From Singulisphaera sp. GP187 (lineage in GTDB: Bacteria; Planctomycetota; Phycisphaerae; Phycisphaerales; SM1A02), in contig CAMBMO010000007.1 of NCBI GenBank assembly GCA_945868805.1, positions 34,784 to 98,783 of the forward strand: a stretch of DNA of 64,000 nucleotides. Reading direction: 5' to 3'. Numbering within the stretch: the stretch's first letter is position 1; each line of letters starts with the position of its first letter. The position numbers were made by a program, and so were the translations under genes. The notes below the pieces were generated by a model that was not told where the DNA came from, did not search any database, and saw only the letters and a list, made by a program, of their open reading frames with translations. Below, in pieces: positions 45,659-56,796 of this stretch.

Positions 45659-46115
45659 GACTATTGCACTCTTTCATGAATAAACTCAATAGATCATCAT
45701 CGGTCGCGCATTCCATAAGACATTGCCGGACATCGGCTTGCGAGCACACTCTGGCGACTCGAGCAAGCGTTCGGACATGCCGCCACGGTTGTGCCTTTGA
45801 CCCGAAGAGTGCCACCACGATTGCGACCCGGTGCGTCCCCCACTGAACCGGATGTGCAAGCGTGGCAACAATCACTCGCGAGTTTGCCGGCTGAAACTCG
45901 TCACAAATCGCATGGGGGAAGGCAACTCCTTCGGGTGTCGAAGTCGAGGCAATCTGCTCACGGGTTTGAAGCGCGCCGAGAAGCCATTCCTGGGTGAAGT
46001 CAGCGACCAGGGTTCGTCGGGCCCGGTCGGCGATTTTCGCAAGAACCGCCGTGTGATCCGCGCTCTCGATGCGCGCGCAGGCACTGTCAATCGACATTTT
46101 TTGCGAAGCATCCAC
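45651..46115 (-). CDS. divergent PTS EIIA type-2 domain protein
   Basis: A protein of 154 residues, first gene of the directon that contains the two antiporters. The phosphoacceptor-type motif reads GVAFPHA with the His at residue 68. The surrounding helix-strand pattern fits the EIIA-fructose/PtsN fold, with RVIVATLAHPVQWGTHRVAIVVALF (about 80-103) as a core strand pair. It is more divergent than the PTS IIA at 32382-32861. A second Met at residue 7 could be the real start. An inverted repeat lies just upstream of the start codon. It probably reports phosphotransfer state to the transporters, which is inference. Confidence 0.7.
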   Translation of the reverse strand: MDASQKMSIDSACARIESADHTAVLAKIADRARRTLVADFTQEWLLGALQTREQIASTSTPEGVAFPHAICDEFQPANSRVIVATLAHPVQWGTHRVAIVVALFGSKAQPWRHVRTLARVARVCSQADVRQCLMECATDDDLLSLFMKECNSHE

Positions 46116-46119
46116 TCAA

Positions 46120-46143
46120 GGACGAATTTAGTGGAATTCGTCC
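46120..46143. promoter_or_regulatory. 9-bp inverted repeat in the divergent promoter region
   Basis: A perfect dyad: GGACGAATT at 46120-46128 and its complement AATTCGTCC at 46135-46143, with a six-base spacer. It lies four bases before the PTS IIA start codon and 110 bases before actA, so it could be an operator for either divergent gene or a hairpin that covers the PTS IIA leader. The sequence does not have a T-run, so it is not an obvious terminator. Confidence 0.5.
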
Positions 46144-46253
46144 GGTTATGAATCCTTGCGCGCTCGATGAGTCGCTCCTAATATCTCAGGTCTCAACCAG
46201 TTTGTGAAAAAAAGAACGAAGTAGCGCCCAGACCCCGATCCCGTCACGAAACT

Positions 46254-46907
46254 ATGAGCAGATTCCTCTTCCCTCGTTGGACCAACGCGATATTGCCATT
46301 CGTCATTGTGTCGGGCGCAATTCTCCCGCTCTACGCGGCGTTCGTCGTCGCATACGGCTTCAGTCCCAAGACAATCGATGTTGGGTATCAGCCGATTCAG
46401 CCTGTCCCATATAGCCATGCGCTTCATGTCGGCGAACTCGGATTGGATTGCAGGTACTGCCATACGACTGTCGATCGCACCGCATTCGCTGCTGTGCCAC
46501 CGACTCAGACATGTATGAACTGCCACACGCAGATTCAGCGCGACAGTCCGAAGTTGGAATTGATCCGAAGTTCGTATGAATCAGGAATGCCCGTCGAGTG
46601 GATCAAGGTTCACAAGCTTCCCGACTATGCCTATTTCAATCACAGCGCACACGTGAACCGTGGAGTCGGCTGCGTCGAGTGTCACGGCCGGGTCGATCAG
46701 ATGGAAGTCGTCTATCGGTACTCACCCATGGCGATGGGTTGGTGCCTGGAGTGCCATCGAGATCCAGTCGACCGACTCCGTCCGGTTTCCAAGATGACGA
46801 CGATGGCGTTCGATCAGCGAATTGAGTTGACGCCCGAAGAGCGTGCGTCCCTCGTCAAGCTTTATCACATCAATCCAAGCGAGAATTGTTCGACATGTCA
46901 TCGGTAA
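46254..46907 (+). CDS. actA: alternative complex III subunit A, pentahaem cytochrome c
   Basis: A protein of 217 residues anchored by one N-terminal helix (about residues 12-34). Five CxxCH haem sites are at C66, C87, C140, C164 and C212 (the last at the very C-terminus, CSTCH). This matches ActA of the alternative complex III, a quinol:electron acceptor oxidoreductase that replaces cytochrome bc1. It opens the respiratory operon and overlaps actB by 13 bases. Probably located on the periplasmic face. Confidence 0.95.
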   Translation: MSRFLFPRWTNAILPFVIVSGAILPLYAAFVVAYGFSPKTIDVGYQPIQPVPYSHALHVGELGLDCRYCHTTVDRTAFAAVPPTQTCMNCHTQIQRDSPKLELIRSSYESGMPVEWIKVHKLPDYAYFNHSAHVNRGVGCVECHGRVDQMEVVYRYSPMAMGWCLECHRDPVDRLRPVSKMTTMAFDQRIELTPEERASLVKLYHINPSENCSTCHR

Positions 46908-49900
46908 AGAAACCATATTGGCGGAGCGTGGACGACCTGACGAACTCGAACGAGTTTCGCGAGTGGATGCACCGCGAGTTTCCCGAGGGTGCTTCCGAGC
47001 ATGTCACCGAGAACGAGCGTCGCAACTTCCTCAAGGTGATGGGTGCATCATTCGCGCTCGCGGGTCTTGGACTGGCGGGTTGTCGTCGCTGGCCTGAAAC
47101 GAAAATCGTTCCATCGGCGAGCCAAGCCGCCAATCGCATTCCAGGCGAACCAGTTTTCTATAGCACTGCATGGGATTTTGGTGGTTTTGCTCAGCCTCTC
47201 TTGGCCAAGAGCTATGACGGTCGCCCGATCAAACTCGACACCAATCCCGCCCATCCGTGGGGTGGTGCCGGAACATCCGCCACGACCCAGGCGCAGATCC
47301 TCGGACTTTACGATCCTGAGCGAAGCAGAACCGTGCTCTCGAGCGGTGCGCATTCGTCGTACGCGCCATTCTCAACATTCTTGCGAACCAAGGCGACTGC
47401 GCTTCGTTCCAGCGGTGGCAAGGGCCTCGCGATCCTGACGGATTTCCACAGCGGTCCGAGTCATGGCGACATGGTCGCTCGCGTGAAGTCCGCATTCCCC
47501 CAGGCGACGATTGTTTCGTGGGAGTCGCTCTCGCGCGACAATGCAACCAAGGGAACCGCGCTCGCGTTCGGTGTGCAGCGCCGAGCACTTCCATCGTTTG
47601 ATCAAGCGCAGGTCATCGTCTCATTGAATGACGACTTCTTGTATGGAACACCCGATTCACCGAAGTGGGCGCGTCAGTGGTCCGTCGGACGTTCGATCGA
47701 TGCCACCGATGCCAAGACACAACAACTGTCGCGTCTGTACTGCATCGAGAATGGACTTACGACAACAGGGATGAATGCCGACGAGCGAATCGCAGTTCGA
47801 TTGAACGAGATTGGTGCGATCGCCGCTCTCATCGCGCAAGGCGTTGGGGCTGATGGCGGATCGGGCGAATTAAAATCTGCGATCGACGCGATCGCGATCG
47901 CTCCGTCTACGCAGGCAGCTCTGACCGGAAGTTCGAGCCCGCGCGCACAGGAAGCCATCGCCGCACTCGTCGCAGATCTCAAGTCGCACCAGGGCACCTC
48001 GCTTGTCACAGCGGGAGCGACGGCGTCGGCGACGACCCACGCACTCGTCGCGGCAATCAATCGCACGCTTGGCAACGAAGGCAAGACAGTCAACTACATC
48101 GCAGAACCGATCGATGCGTCGGGTGCGGCATTCGCGCAACTCTGTTCGGCGATGAATGCTGGATCAGTCGACACGCTTCTCATCCTCGGTGGCAATCCCG
48201 TCTATGACGCTCCCGTGGATTGCAATTTCGCGAGCGGAATGACAAAGGTTGCCAATGTGATCCATCTTGGGATGTATGCCGACGAAACGGCGATGCACCC
48301 ATCGTGCTCATGGCACATTCCCCAATCGCACTTCTTGGAGTGTTGGGGTGATGGACGAAGCTTCGATGGAACGGTTTCGTTTCAACAACCGCTGATCTTG
48401 CCGATGATTCCAGAAGGACAAGGTGGTCGGAGCGACATCGAGATCCTCGCGGAACTGCTCGGGAGCGAACCGACAGACGGGTACTCGATCGTGCGTCGAA
48501 CGCATCTCGCTGCGAGTGGGCTGAGCGGACCAGCATTCGACAGCGCGTGGCGCACGTGGCTTGATCATGGATTTGTTCAAGGATCGTCCGCGACGCAGAT
48601 CAATGGAGCACCGATCGCAGGTGGAGCGATCGCTGGCGCATTGCGCGCTGATGCGTCGAGCGCGACTGGCAACCCGATCGAACTCGTCTTTCTCCGCGAT
48701 ATGAAAGTCTGGGATGGTCGCTTCTCAAACTTCGCCTGGATGCAAGAACTGCCCGATCCAGTCACCAAGATCACCTGGGACAACGTGGCATTAATGAGTA
48801 GCGCGTTCGCGCAGTCGATTGGTGCCAAGCGCGGCGACATGGTGAAGATCACTACGGATGGTCGCTCGGTCGAAGCTGCAGCATGGCCGATGCCTGGTTA
48901 TTCGAATGCGTCGGTGGGACTGAGCATCGGTTATGGCCGCACGGGTCGTGGGGTCGGATCGACAGCACTCGACGCGGGCTTCAATGCAAACCAGATTCGC
49001 ACTTCGGTCAACCCCGATTGGGCGACTGTGAAGAGCATCGAAAACACGGGCGCGAAGTACATCATCGCTCATACTCAAGATCACGGCGCGTCGGATGCGC
49101 TCGATTCGAAGGTCCCGGAGGACGGCATTCAGGAGCGCCTTCCTACGTTGATCCGCGAGGCGACCATCGGCGAGTACCGGAACCATCCGGACTTCGCGCG
49201 CCATGTCACTCATGTTGCAAGCCGGCTTTCGCTCTGGTCCGAAACGAATCTCGACGGCGCGCAGTTCCGCTGGGCGATGTCCGTCGATCTGGGCAAGTGC
49301 ACGGGTTGCAGCGCATGTGTTACGGCATGCCAAGCAGAGAACAACATCCCCGTCGTCGGCAAGGATCAGGTTTTGCGCGGACGCGAGATGTTCTGGATCC
49401 GAATCGATCGGTACTTCCGAGGATCGAATCCCAATTCGCCCGAGAGCTATTCGATGCAGCCAGTCACCTGCATGCACTGCGAGAACGCTCCTTGCGAGCA
49501 AGTCTGTCCGGTTGCGGCGACGGTGCATGACCCGGACGGCCTCAACTCGATGGTCTACAACCGATGCATCGGGACTCGGTATTGCAGCAACAACTGTCCT
49601 TATAAGGTTCGACGATTCAATTTCTTCGACTATCAACGGCGCGAGCCGCAGCGCGAAGAGGGGTTGGCGAAGGTCAAGCCCGAGTACTACGTCGAGGAAG
49701 GCCCCGATGTCTGGTTGCGCATGCAGTTCAATCCAGAAGTCACGGTGCGTATGCGAGGCGTGATGGAAAAGTGCACCTTCTGCACTCAGCGTATTCAGGC
49801 GGCGAAGATCACGCAGAAGAATGCCTGGGCCAAAGCTGGCGGAATTCAGAACGGCTCGTCGAATTTCTCGATTCCCGATGGGATGATTCAGACGGCATGT

Positions 49901-50143
49901 CAACAGGCGTGTCCGACCAATGCGATCATCTTCGGAGACTTGAATGTTGCCGACAGCAAGGTCGCTCAACTTCACAGGAGCGGTCGTTCGTACCAACTCC
50001 TCGAAGAATTGAATACCAAGACTCGCGTTCAGTATCTCGCTCGGATCACCAATCCCGCGACGGCGCGCGAGCGCGATGATCTCGATTCGCATGCGCCGTC
50101 GCATGCGACGATGAGCCACGGTTCCGAAAAGGCGGGAAGCTGA
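46895..50143 (+). CDS. actB: alternative complex III subunit B, molybdopterin-type/iron-sulfur
   Basis: A protein of 1082 residues. The N-terminus has the ActB pattern [17 protein letters not shown] and then [22 protein letters not shown], a Tat-like region with lipid-attachment-type Cys. Residues about 60-790 resemble the molybdopterin oxidoreductase catalytic fold but lack clear molybdenum ligands, as known for ActB. Residues about 795-1020 hold iron-sulfur motifs: [39 protein letters not shown] and CQQACPTNA. The start overlaps actA. It is the central iron-sulfur subunit. Confidence 0.95.
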   Translation: MSSVKKPYWRSVDDLTNSNEFREWMHREFPEGASEHVTENERRNFLKVMGASFALAGLGLAGCRRWPETKIVPSASQAANRIPGEPVFYSTAWDFGGFAQPLLAKSYDGRPIKLDTNPAHPWGGAGTSATTQAQILGLYDPERSRTVLSSGAHSSYAPFSTFLRTKATALRSSGGKGLAILTDFHSGPSHGDMVARVKSAFPQATIVSWESLSRDNATKGTALAFGVQRRALPSFDQAQVIVSLNDDFLYGTPDSPKWARQWSVGRSIDATDAKTQQLSRLYCIENGLTTTGMNADERIAVRLNEIGAIAALIAQGVGADGGSGELKSAIDAIAIAPSTQAALTGSSSPRAQEAIAALVADLKSHQGTSLVTAGATASATTHALVAAINRTLGNEGKTVNYIAEPIDASGAAFAQLCSAMNAGSVDTLLILGGNPVYDAPVDCNFASGMTKVANVIHLGMYADETAMHPSCSWHIPQSHFLECWGDGRSFDGTVSFQQPLILPMIPEGQGGRSDIEILAELLGSEPTDGYSIVRRTHLAASGLSGPAFDSAWRTWLDHGFVQGSSATQINGAPIAGGAIAGALRADASSATGNPIELVFLRDMKVWDGRFSNFAWMQELPDPVTKITWDNVALMSSAFAQSIGAKRGDMVKITTDGRSVEAAAWPMPGYSNASVGLSIGYGRTGRGVGSTALDAGFNANQIRTSVNPDWATVKSIENTGAKYIIAHTQDHGASDALDSKVPEDGIQERLPTLIREATIGEYRNHPDFARHVTHVASRLSLWSETNLDGAQFRWAMSVDLGKCTGCSACVTACQAENNIPVVGKDQVLRGREMFWIRIDRYFRGSNPNSPESYSMQPVTCMHCENAPCEQVCPVAATVHDPDGLNSMVYNRCIGTRYCSNNCPYKVRRFNFFDYQRREPQREEGLAKVKPEYYVEEGPDVWLRMQFNPEVTVRMRGVMEKCTFCTQRIQAAKITQKNAWAKAGGIQNGSSNFSIPDGMIQTACQQACPTNAIIFGDLNVADSKVAQLHRSGRSYQLLEELNTKTRVQYLARITNPATARERDDLDSHAPSHATMSHGSEKAGS

Positions 50144-50145
50144 TC

Positions 50146-51635
<1,490 letters not shown>

Positions 51636-51639
<4 letters not shown>

Positions 51640-52256
51640 CGACGATGACTCCGATTCCTCAGCGCTCTTCGGTGCGGGCGACCGAGACTCCAACGCGGAT
51701 CTACGGGATCATGGCCGAGTTCGAAACGCCTGCGCAGATCACGGTGGCCGCGACGAAAGTCCACGCTGCTGGTTATCGGTTCTGGGATTGCCATGTTCCT
51801 TTTCCGGTTCACGGTCTCGATAAGGCGATGGGTGTCAAGCGGACGATTCTTCCATTTCTCGTGCTTGGAGCAGGAGCCACGGGAACAACCGTCGCATTTT
51901 GCTTGCAGGCATTTACGAATGCGTCGAGCATCTCGATCTGGGCCTTGGTATGGGTCTCGGGTTATCCCTTCCTCATCTCCGGAAAGCCGCTCATGTCGGT
52001 GCCCGCTTGGATTCCCGTGATCTTCGAATTGACCGTCCTGTTTTCGGCGCTCTCCGCGGCGGGACTCATGTTGTTCCTCAATGGATTGCCACGCCTTTCG
52101 CATCCGCTTCTGCAAAACAGCCGATTTCGCCGTGCGACGGACGATCGTTTTTTCGTCGTGATCGAAGCGCGAGATCCGAAATTTCTTCGTTCCAAGACCG
52201 AAGCGTTTCTGAAGACGCTCGGCGCGAAGCACATTGAAGCGGTGGAGGGTCTCTGA
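51636..52256 (+). CDS. actD: alternative complex III subunit D (DUF3341)
   Basis: A membrane protein of 206 residues of the DUF3341 family. It starts with [41 protein letters not shown] (landmarks only; near residues 22-60) and two membrane helices at about 72-95 and 125-148, followed by a soluble tail with [15 protein letters not shown]. Its place between actC and actE is standard. The exact function is a structural membrane subunit. Confidence 0.93.
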
Positions 52257-52924
52257 TGCCACGAGCAATCATTTTTACTCTGTTGATCCTGAGCCTGATG
52301 GCACTCTTGCCACCGGTTATCGCCGCCAATGCGAGATCGAAGCCAGATCCCAATCGTCCACTCAATCTGATTCAGGACATGGATCTCCAGGCGAAGTTCA
52401 AGGCGCAGTCTGAGAACGACCTGTTCGCCGACAAGCGATCACAGCGACCGCAGATTGTCGGCACGGTTGCGCAAGGCGAAAACTATCTCGACACGCACTT
52501 CAATGATGGCGTGGTTGATGGACAGTGGGCGACATCTACCCCAGCTCAATTGCCCATGGACATGAAGTTGTTGCTCCGAGGACAGGAACGGTTCAATATC
52601 TACTGCACACCTTGTCACGGTTGGTCCGGTGGCGGTGATGGAACGATCAATCAGCGAGCTCTTGAACTCGTCGCGAATGCCGAAGGTCCAGTCAACGGAA
52701 CGGTGTGGGTCGCTGCCAAGAGCGTTCATGATGCGACCGTCACGATTCAGCCAATCGGGCAGTTGTTCAATACGGTCACAAACGGCGTGCGAAACATGGC
52801 TGGATATTCATCGCAAATCCCGATCGCGGATCGCTGGGCGATCGTCTCGTATCTCAAGGCATTGCAACGAAGTCAGAACGCGTCGATCGCCGATGTCCCT
52901 ACTGACAAGCGGGGGGGGCTTTAA
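52256..52924 (+). CDS. actE: alternative complex III subunit E, monohaem cytochrome c
   Basis: A c-type cytochrome of 222 residues with an N-terminal signal or anchor (about residues 1-24) and one haem site, CTPCH near residue 118-122, embedded in ERFNIYCTPCHGWSGGGDG. The distal ligand is probably Met in the region around 180 (NMAGYSSQIP). It probably passes electrons towards the oxidase. The ATG overlaps the actD stop by one base with GGAGG upstream. Confidence 0.93.
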   Translation: MPRAIIFTLLILSLMALLPPVIAANARSKPDPNRPLNLIQDMDLQAKFKAQSENDLFADKRSQRPQIVGTVAQGENYLDTHFNDGVVDGQWATSTPAQLPMDMKLLLRGQERFNIYCTPCHGWSGGGDGTINQRALELVANAEGPVNGTVWVAAKSVHDATVTIQPIGQLFNTVTNGVRNMAGYSSQIPIADRWAIVSYLKALQRSQNASIADVPTDKRGGL

Positions 52925-52927
52925 GTC

Positions 52928-54283
52928 ATGAGCGCAGCTCTCACGACAGTCGCAGACCTTTCCGATCGCAGCGTCCTCGGCGATGCGCGACTCGTACGCG
53001 TTTCCCGCGCGGCCGCCCTCATCGCGGTTGTCGCGCTCGTTCTCGCCGCAATTGTCGCATGGCGTCAAGGCGATCCACATGGATTTGCGATGATCTGGCT
53101 CCAGAACGGAATCTATGTACTGACACTCGCGCTCGGCGCGTTTTTCTTCGTGTTGATCCAGCACATCACGAATGCCGGATGGGGAGTCGCTGTGCGAAGA
53201 GTCGCGGAGGCGCAGGCAGCGAACCTAAATTGGCTGTGGATCCTCTTCCTGGTCCCGATGTTCTGGCTGTTCGTAACGGATCGGCAGTTTCACGGCTCGG
53301 GACACGCGGAGGGTTACACGTTTGGTCACGGACTCGCGTTGATCTGGCCATGGGCGGATCTCGCGCATCTCTCAGCTGAGTCGCCAGCGGAAGGCGTGAT
53401 CGTCGCCGCGAAGAGCGCGTACTTAAATGTTCCGTTCTTTCTGATTCGAGCATGCGTGTACTTCGCTTTCTGGGCGATCGCGACGACGTGGTTCTTTCGC
53501 ACGTCGCGAATGCAGGACCACTCTGGTGACCCGTCGCTGTCGAGGCGCATGCGATTCGCAGCCGCTCCAGCCCTCATTCTGTTCGCATTGACATCGACAT
53601 TCGCGGCATTCGACTGGATCATGTCGCTCTCGCCCGCGTGGTTCAGCACGATGTTTGGCATTTACTTTTTCGCTGGAATCTGCGCGGGCGGGTTTTCTGC
53701 GCTCGCCATGGGTTGCCTCCGCGTGCAGGGTCTTGGGTACTTGCGCGGGGTGATCACGGCCGAGCATTATCAGGATCTCGGCAAGATGATCTGGGCGTTT
53801 GGAATCGTCTTCTGGGCGTACATCGCGTTCAGTCAGTACATGTTGATCTGGTATGGCAACCTCCCCGAAGAGACTGTCTGGTTTATCGCGCGACAGATTG
53901 GTGATTGGGCCTGGGTGAGCGTTGCGCTCCTCTTGGGTCACTTCATCATCCCATTCCTCTTCTTCGTCTCTCGCTGGGCGAAGCGCTGGCGTGGCACTTT
54001 GACCATTGGCGTCGTGTGGATGCTCGCATTCGCATGGCTCGATATCTATTGGCTTGTCATGCCCGTCGTCCCGCATGATGTCGCGACCTACACGACGTAC
54101 GACGCGCTCGCAGCCGTCTACGCGACAACTTCGACAGGACTCGGTAATCCGCTGAACTATCTCATGCTGGTCGGATTTGTTGGTTTGAGCGTCGCCGGAG
54201 CGACCCATCGCCTCTCGCGGTGTGCCGTGCTCTGCCGCCGAGATCCGCGACTGAACGAGAGTCTTCGATTCGAGAACATCTAG
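52928..54283 (+). CDS. actF: alternative complex III subunit F
   Basis: A membrane protein of 451 residues with about nine to ten helices, related to ActC but without the full NrfD motifs. Landmarks include HGLALIWPWADLAHL (about 137), YWFFRTSRMQ-like loop regions, and 'VFWAYIAFSQYMLIWYGNLPEE' near 295-316. It follows actE by three bases with a poly-G ribosome-binding stretch. It completes the actABCDEF order. Confidence 0.92.
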   Translation: MSAALTTVADLSDRSVLGDARLVRVSRAAALIAVVALVLAAIVAWRQGDPHGFAMIWLQNGIYVLTLALGAFFFVLIQHITNAGWGVAVRRVAEAQAANLNWLWILFLVPMFWLFVTDRQFHGSGHAEGYTFGHGLALIWPWADLAHLSAESPAEGVIVAAKSAYLNVPFFLIRACVYFAFWAIATTWFFRTSRMQDHSGDPSLSRRMRFAAAPALILFALTSTFAAFDWIMSLSPAWFSTMFGIYFFAGICAGGFSALAMGCLRVQGLGYLRGVITAEHYQDLGKMIWAFGIVFWAYIAFSQYMLIWYGNLPEETVWFIARQIGDWAWVSVALLLGHFIIPFLFFVSRWAKRWRGTLTIGVVWMLAFAWLDIYWLVMPVVPHDVATYTTYDALAAVYATTSTGLGNPLNYLMLVGFVGLSVAGATHRLSRCAVLCRRDPRLNESLRFENI

Positions 54284-54322
54284 GAGCGATTGCAAGGCTT
54301 CACTGATCACCAAGGAACAAAC

Positions 54323-54745
54323 ATGTCTCACGATTCAACACAGAGCGCAAAGATTCAGATTGACGATCCAGAGGCTGGATCAACGTGGATTGCTTCTATT
54401 GTTGGAATCACTATCCTCGGTGTGCTCGTGATCGCCGTCTGCGTCTTCTACTTCCGGTTTGAAGAAGAGGAAGTCGATGTCAAGGTGATCCTGCCAGCGA
54501 GTACATGGACAGTCGCGCTGAAGACGGCGCAACTCTCTCAGCTCTCGGTCTATCAGAAGTACTCCGTGACGGCGCCCGACGGAAGCGAAGAGTCGCGTAT
54601 TCGAATTCCTGTAGCGCAGGCGATGGAATTCGTGATCGCTGACTCGAAGAATCCGCCGAAGGTTGCACCGCCGACACCACCTGCGGTGCTAGCTCCTGCC
54701 TCAGCTCCTGCTCCTGCTACTCCAACGGGAGCAATCGTCAAGTGA
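54323..54745 (+). CDS. small membrane protein of the respiratory cluster
   Basis: A protein of 140 residues with one membrane helix (about residues 25-47) and a Glu-rich turn (FRFEEEEVDVK) followed by a soluble beta-rich domain and a Pro/Ala/Thr-rich tail. The ATG at 54323 has AAGGA upstream. It lies between actF and the Sco gene and its stop overlaps the Sco GTG, so it belongs to the operon. No family was recognised; it might be an accessory subunit or assembly factor. Confidence 0.7.
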   Translation: MSHDSTQSAKIQIDDPEAGSTWIASIVGITILGVLVIAVCVFYFRFEEEEVDVKVILPASTWTVALKTAQLSQLSVYQKYSVTAPDGSEESRIRIPVAQAMEFVIADSKNPPKVAPPTPPAVLAPASAPAPATPTGAIVK

Positions 54746-55650
54746 AATTCGCAACTGCCATGTTCGTCGCCTCTGTGACCGCAGCATTTGTGGCGACGGG
54801 CGGAGCATGGGCACAAACCTCGATTCCGCCATTTGCTCCAGGGGAAGGCCCAATCGCTGCCGATGGAATCGCCGAGGAAATGCAGGGCGTCGACATCATC
54901 GAGCATCTCGGAGAGAAGGTTCCGCTCTCGATGGTCTTGATGGGTGACGACGGGAAAGAAACAACGCTCGGCGAGATCTTGAAGTCTGGAAAGCCAATCA
55001 TGTTGCACATGGGGTATTACAAGTGCCCGATGCTTTGCACGCTTGTGTTGAACGAGGGAATCCGATCGCTCTCGAAAGTAGATCTTTCGATTGGCAAGGA
55101 CTTCGACCTCGTTTCCGTGTCGATCAATCCAAAGGAAGGTCACGAGCTCGCACATGCAAAGAAGCAGGGCTACCTCGCCGAGTACGACCGCGACGGGGCG
55201 GACCGAGGCGTCCGCTTCCTGACCGCTGTGACGACGACTGAAGGCGCGAGTGTGCCAGCGGCGATCGCATCAGCAGTCGGATTTGGATACAAAGCACTTC
55301 CGAGTGGCGAATATTCCCATCCAGCAATGCTGGTGATGATCGCGTCGGACGGCCGCATCGTTCGATATCTGTATGGCGTGAAGTTCGATCCAGCGACGAT
55401 GCGCATGGCGATTGTCGAAGCCGGAGAGGGAAAGATTGGAACTCCCCTCGATCGTTTCATTCTTTGGTGCCATCAATACGACCCTGCGAGTCACGGGTAT
55501 GTGCTCCTCGCTTTCCGCCTGATGCAAATTGGCGGAGCAGTGACCGTGGTCGTGATCGCCGCGGGTCTGATCTATCTGTTCCGCAAGGGATCGCGCACTG
55601 CGAAACTCGCTCCTCTTGGATCGCTGCCGAGCGTCACCCGTACCGCCTAG
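54742..55650 (+). CDS. Sco1/SenC-type copper chaperone
   Basis: A protein of 302 residues with a signal peptide (to about residue 25) and a thioredoxin-like Sco domain. The copper motif CPMLC lies near residue 94-98, and the conserved His is in EYSHPA near 193. A C-terminal membrane helix (about 258-282) is unusual but seen in some Sco fusions. It metallates the CuA site of the following coxB. It starts with GTG overlapping the preceding stop and lies eight bases before coxB. Confidence 0.92.
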   Translation: MKFATAMFVASVTAAFVATGGAWAQTSIPPFAPGEGPIAADGIAEEMQGVDIIEHLGEKVPLSMVLMGDDGKETTLGEILKSGKPIMLHMGYYKCPMLCTLVLNEGIRSLSKVDLSIGKDFDLVSVSINPKEGHELAHAKKQGYLAEYDRDGADRGVRFLTAVTTTEGASVPAAIASAVGFGYKALPSGEYSHPAMLVMIASDGRIVRYLYGVKFDPATMRMAIVEAGEGKIGTPLDRFILWCHQYDPASHGYVLLAFRLMQIGGAVTVVVIAAGLIYLFRKGSRTAKLAPLGSLPSVTRTA

Positions 55651-55658
55651 GAATACCA

Positions 55659-56780
55659 ATGCTCTCCATCGTCTCAGCCATCCTCTCCCAATCGCCACCG
55701 CTCGAACCCACGCCAGCGGATTTCTGGCTCCCCATCGGCGCGTCGGTTCAGGCGCACAACGTTGATTTCATGTTCAACATGATCAACTACATCTGCTACT
55801 TCTTCTTCGTGGTTGTCATCGCGATGATGGTCTGGTTCGTGTTGAAGTATCGCGCAAAGCCCGGAACTCGCATTCGCACCGATGGAATTACTCATCACAC
55901 TGTGCTCGAACTTTCGTGGTCGGTCATCCCGTTGCTGATCTGCCTCGTGATCTTCTATTTCGGATTCAGGGGCTATGTCGATCTGATCACTCCACCGAAG
56001 AATGCGTTCGATGTGAATGTGACCGCTTTCAAGTGGGGATGGCAATTCAAGTATCCCAATGGAGCTCAGTCGGACAATCTCGTCGTTCCGAGTGGCAGAA
56101 CCGTTCGCTTGGTCATGCGATCGAACGATGTGCTCCATTGTTGCTTTATCCCCGCGTTTCGGGTGAAGAAGGACATCGTGCCTGGCCGCTACTCGACACT
56201 CTGGTTTCAGTGCGACATTCCGACTGGGCCAGATGAGAACGATGGGTACCACCTCTTCTGCACCGAGTACTGCGGGACAGGGCACTCGAACATGAATCGC
56301 CGTGTGGTCGTTCTGCCCCAGGCAGAATTCGACGCGTGGCTGTTGAAACAGGCAGCGTGGCTGGACGAGATTCCCGACGACGAGCTGTACTTCAAGGCTG
56401 GACCGAAGATTTATGCGCGTTGCTCGCAGTGCCATTCGATCGACGGCACAGACGGGCTCGCTCCGACCTGGCAGGGGATCTGGACTCGGATCACCACTCC
56501 CGGCGGTGCACGCTTCACCGACGGGAAGAGCTACGCGGATCTCATCGGTCCCGGGAAGGAATACGCGACTCCCGAGGATTACATCCGCGATTCGATTTAC
56601 AACCCGGGCAAGCATCTCGTGGCCCCCTTCGGCAATGCGATGCCGACATTCAAGGGACAGTTGAACGACCGCGGAGTGGACGCGGTCATTGGCATGATGA
56701 AGCATCTGAACGAATTTGACGCGAAGGGCGCGTGGACGAAGACGCCACCCGCATCGCCGGCGAAGGCTGAAACGAAATGA
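55659..56780 (+). CDS. coxB: cytochrome c oxidase subunit II with a haem c domain
   Basis: A protein of 373 residues. Two membrane helices (about 38-62 and 85-108) precede the CuA domain, whose ligands are visible: H160, and C201, E203, C205, H209 and M212 in FCTEYCGTGHSNM. A C-terminal cytochrome c domain has the CSQCH site at C255, marking a caa3-type oxidase. The ATG at 55659 is chosen over an upstream extension because it starts just before the first helix after the Sco stop. It receives electrons from the Act complex. Confidence 0.95.
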   Translation: MLSIVSAILSQSPPLEPTPADFWLPIGASVQAHNVDFMFNMINYICYFFFVVVIAMMVWFVLKYRAKPGTRIRTDGITHHTVLELSWSVIPLLICLVIFYFGFRGYVDLITPPKNAFDVNVTAFKWGWQFKYPNGAQSDNLVVPSGRTVRLVMRSNDVLHCCFIPAFRVKKDIVPGRYSTLWFQCDIPTGPDENDGYHLFCTEYCGTGHSNMNRRVVVLPQAEFDAWLLKQAAWLDEIPDDELYFKAGPKIYARCSQCHSIDGTDGLAPTWQGIWTRITTPGGARFTDGKSYADLIGPGKEYATPEDYIRDSIYNPGKHLVAPFGNAMPTFKGQLNDRGVDAVIGMMKHLNEFDAKGAWTKTPPASPAKAETK

Positions 56781-56796
56781 GACTTGAGAGGTTCCT

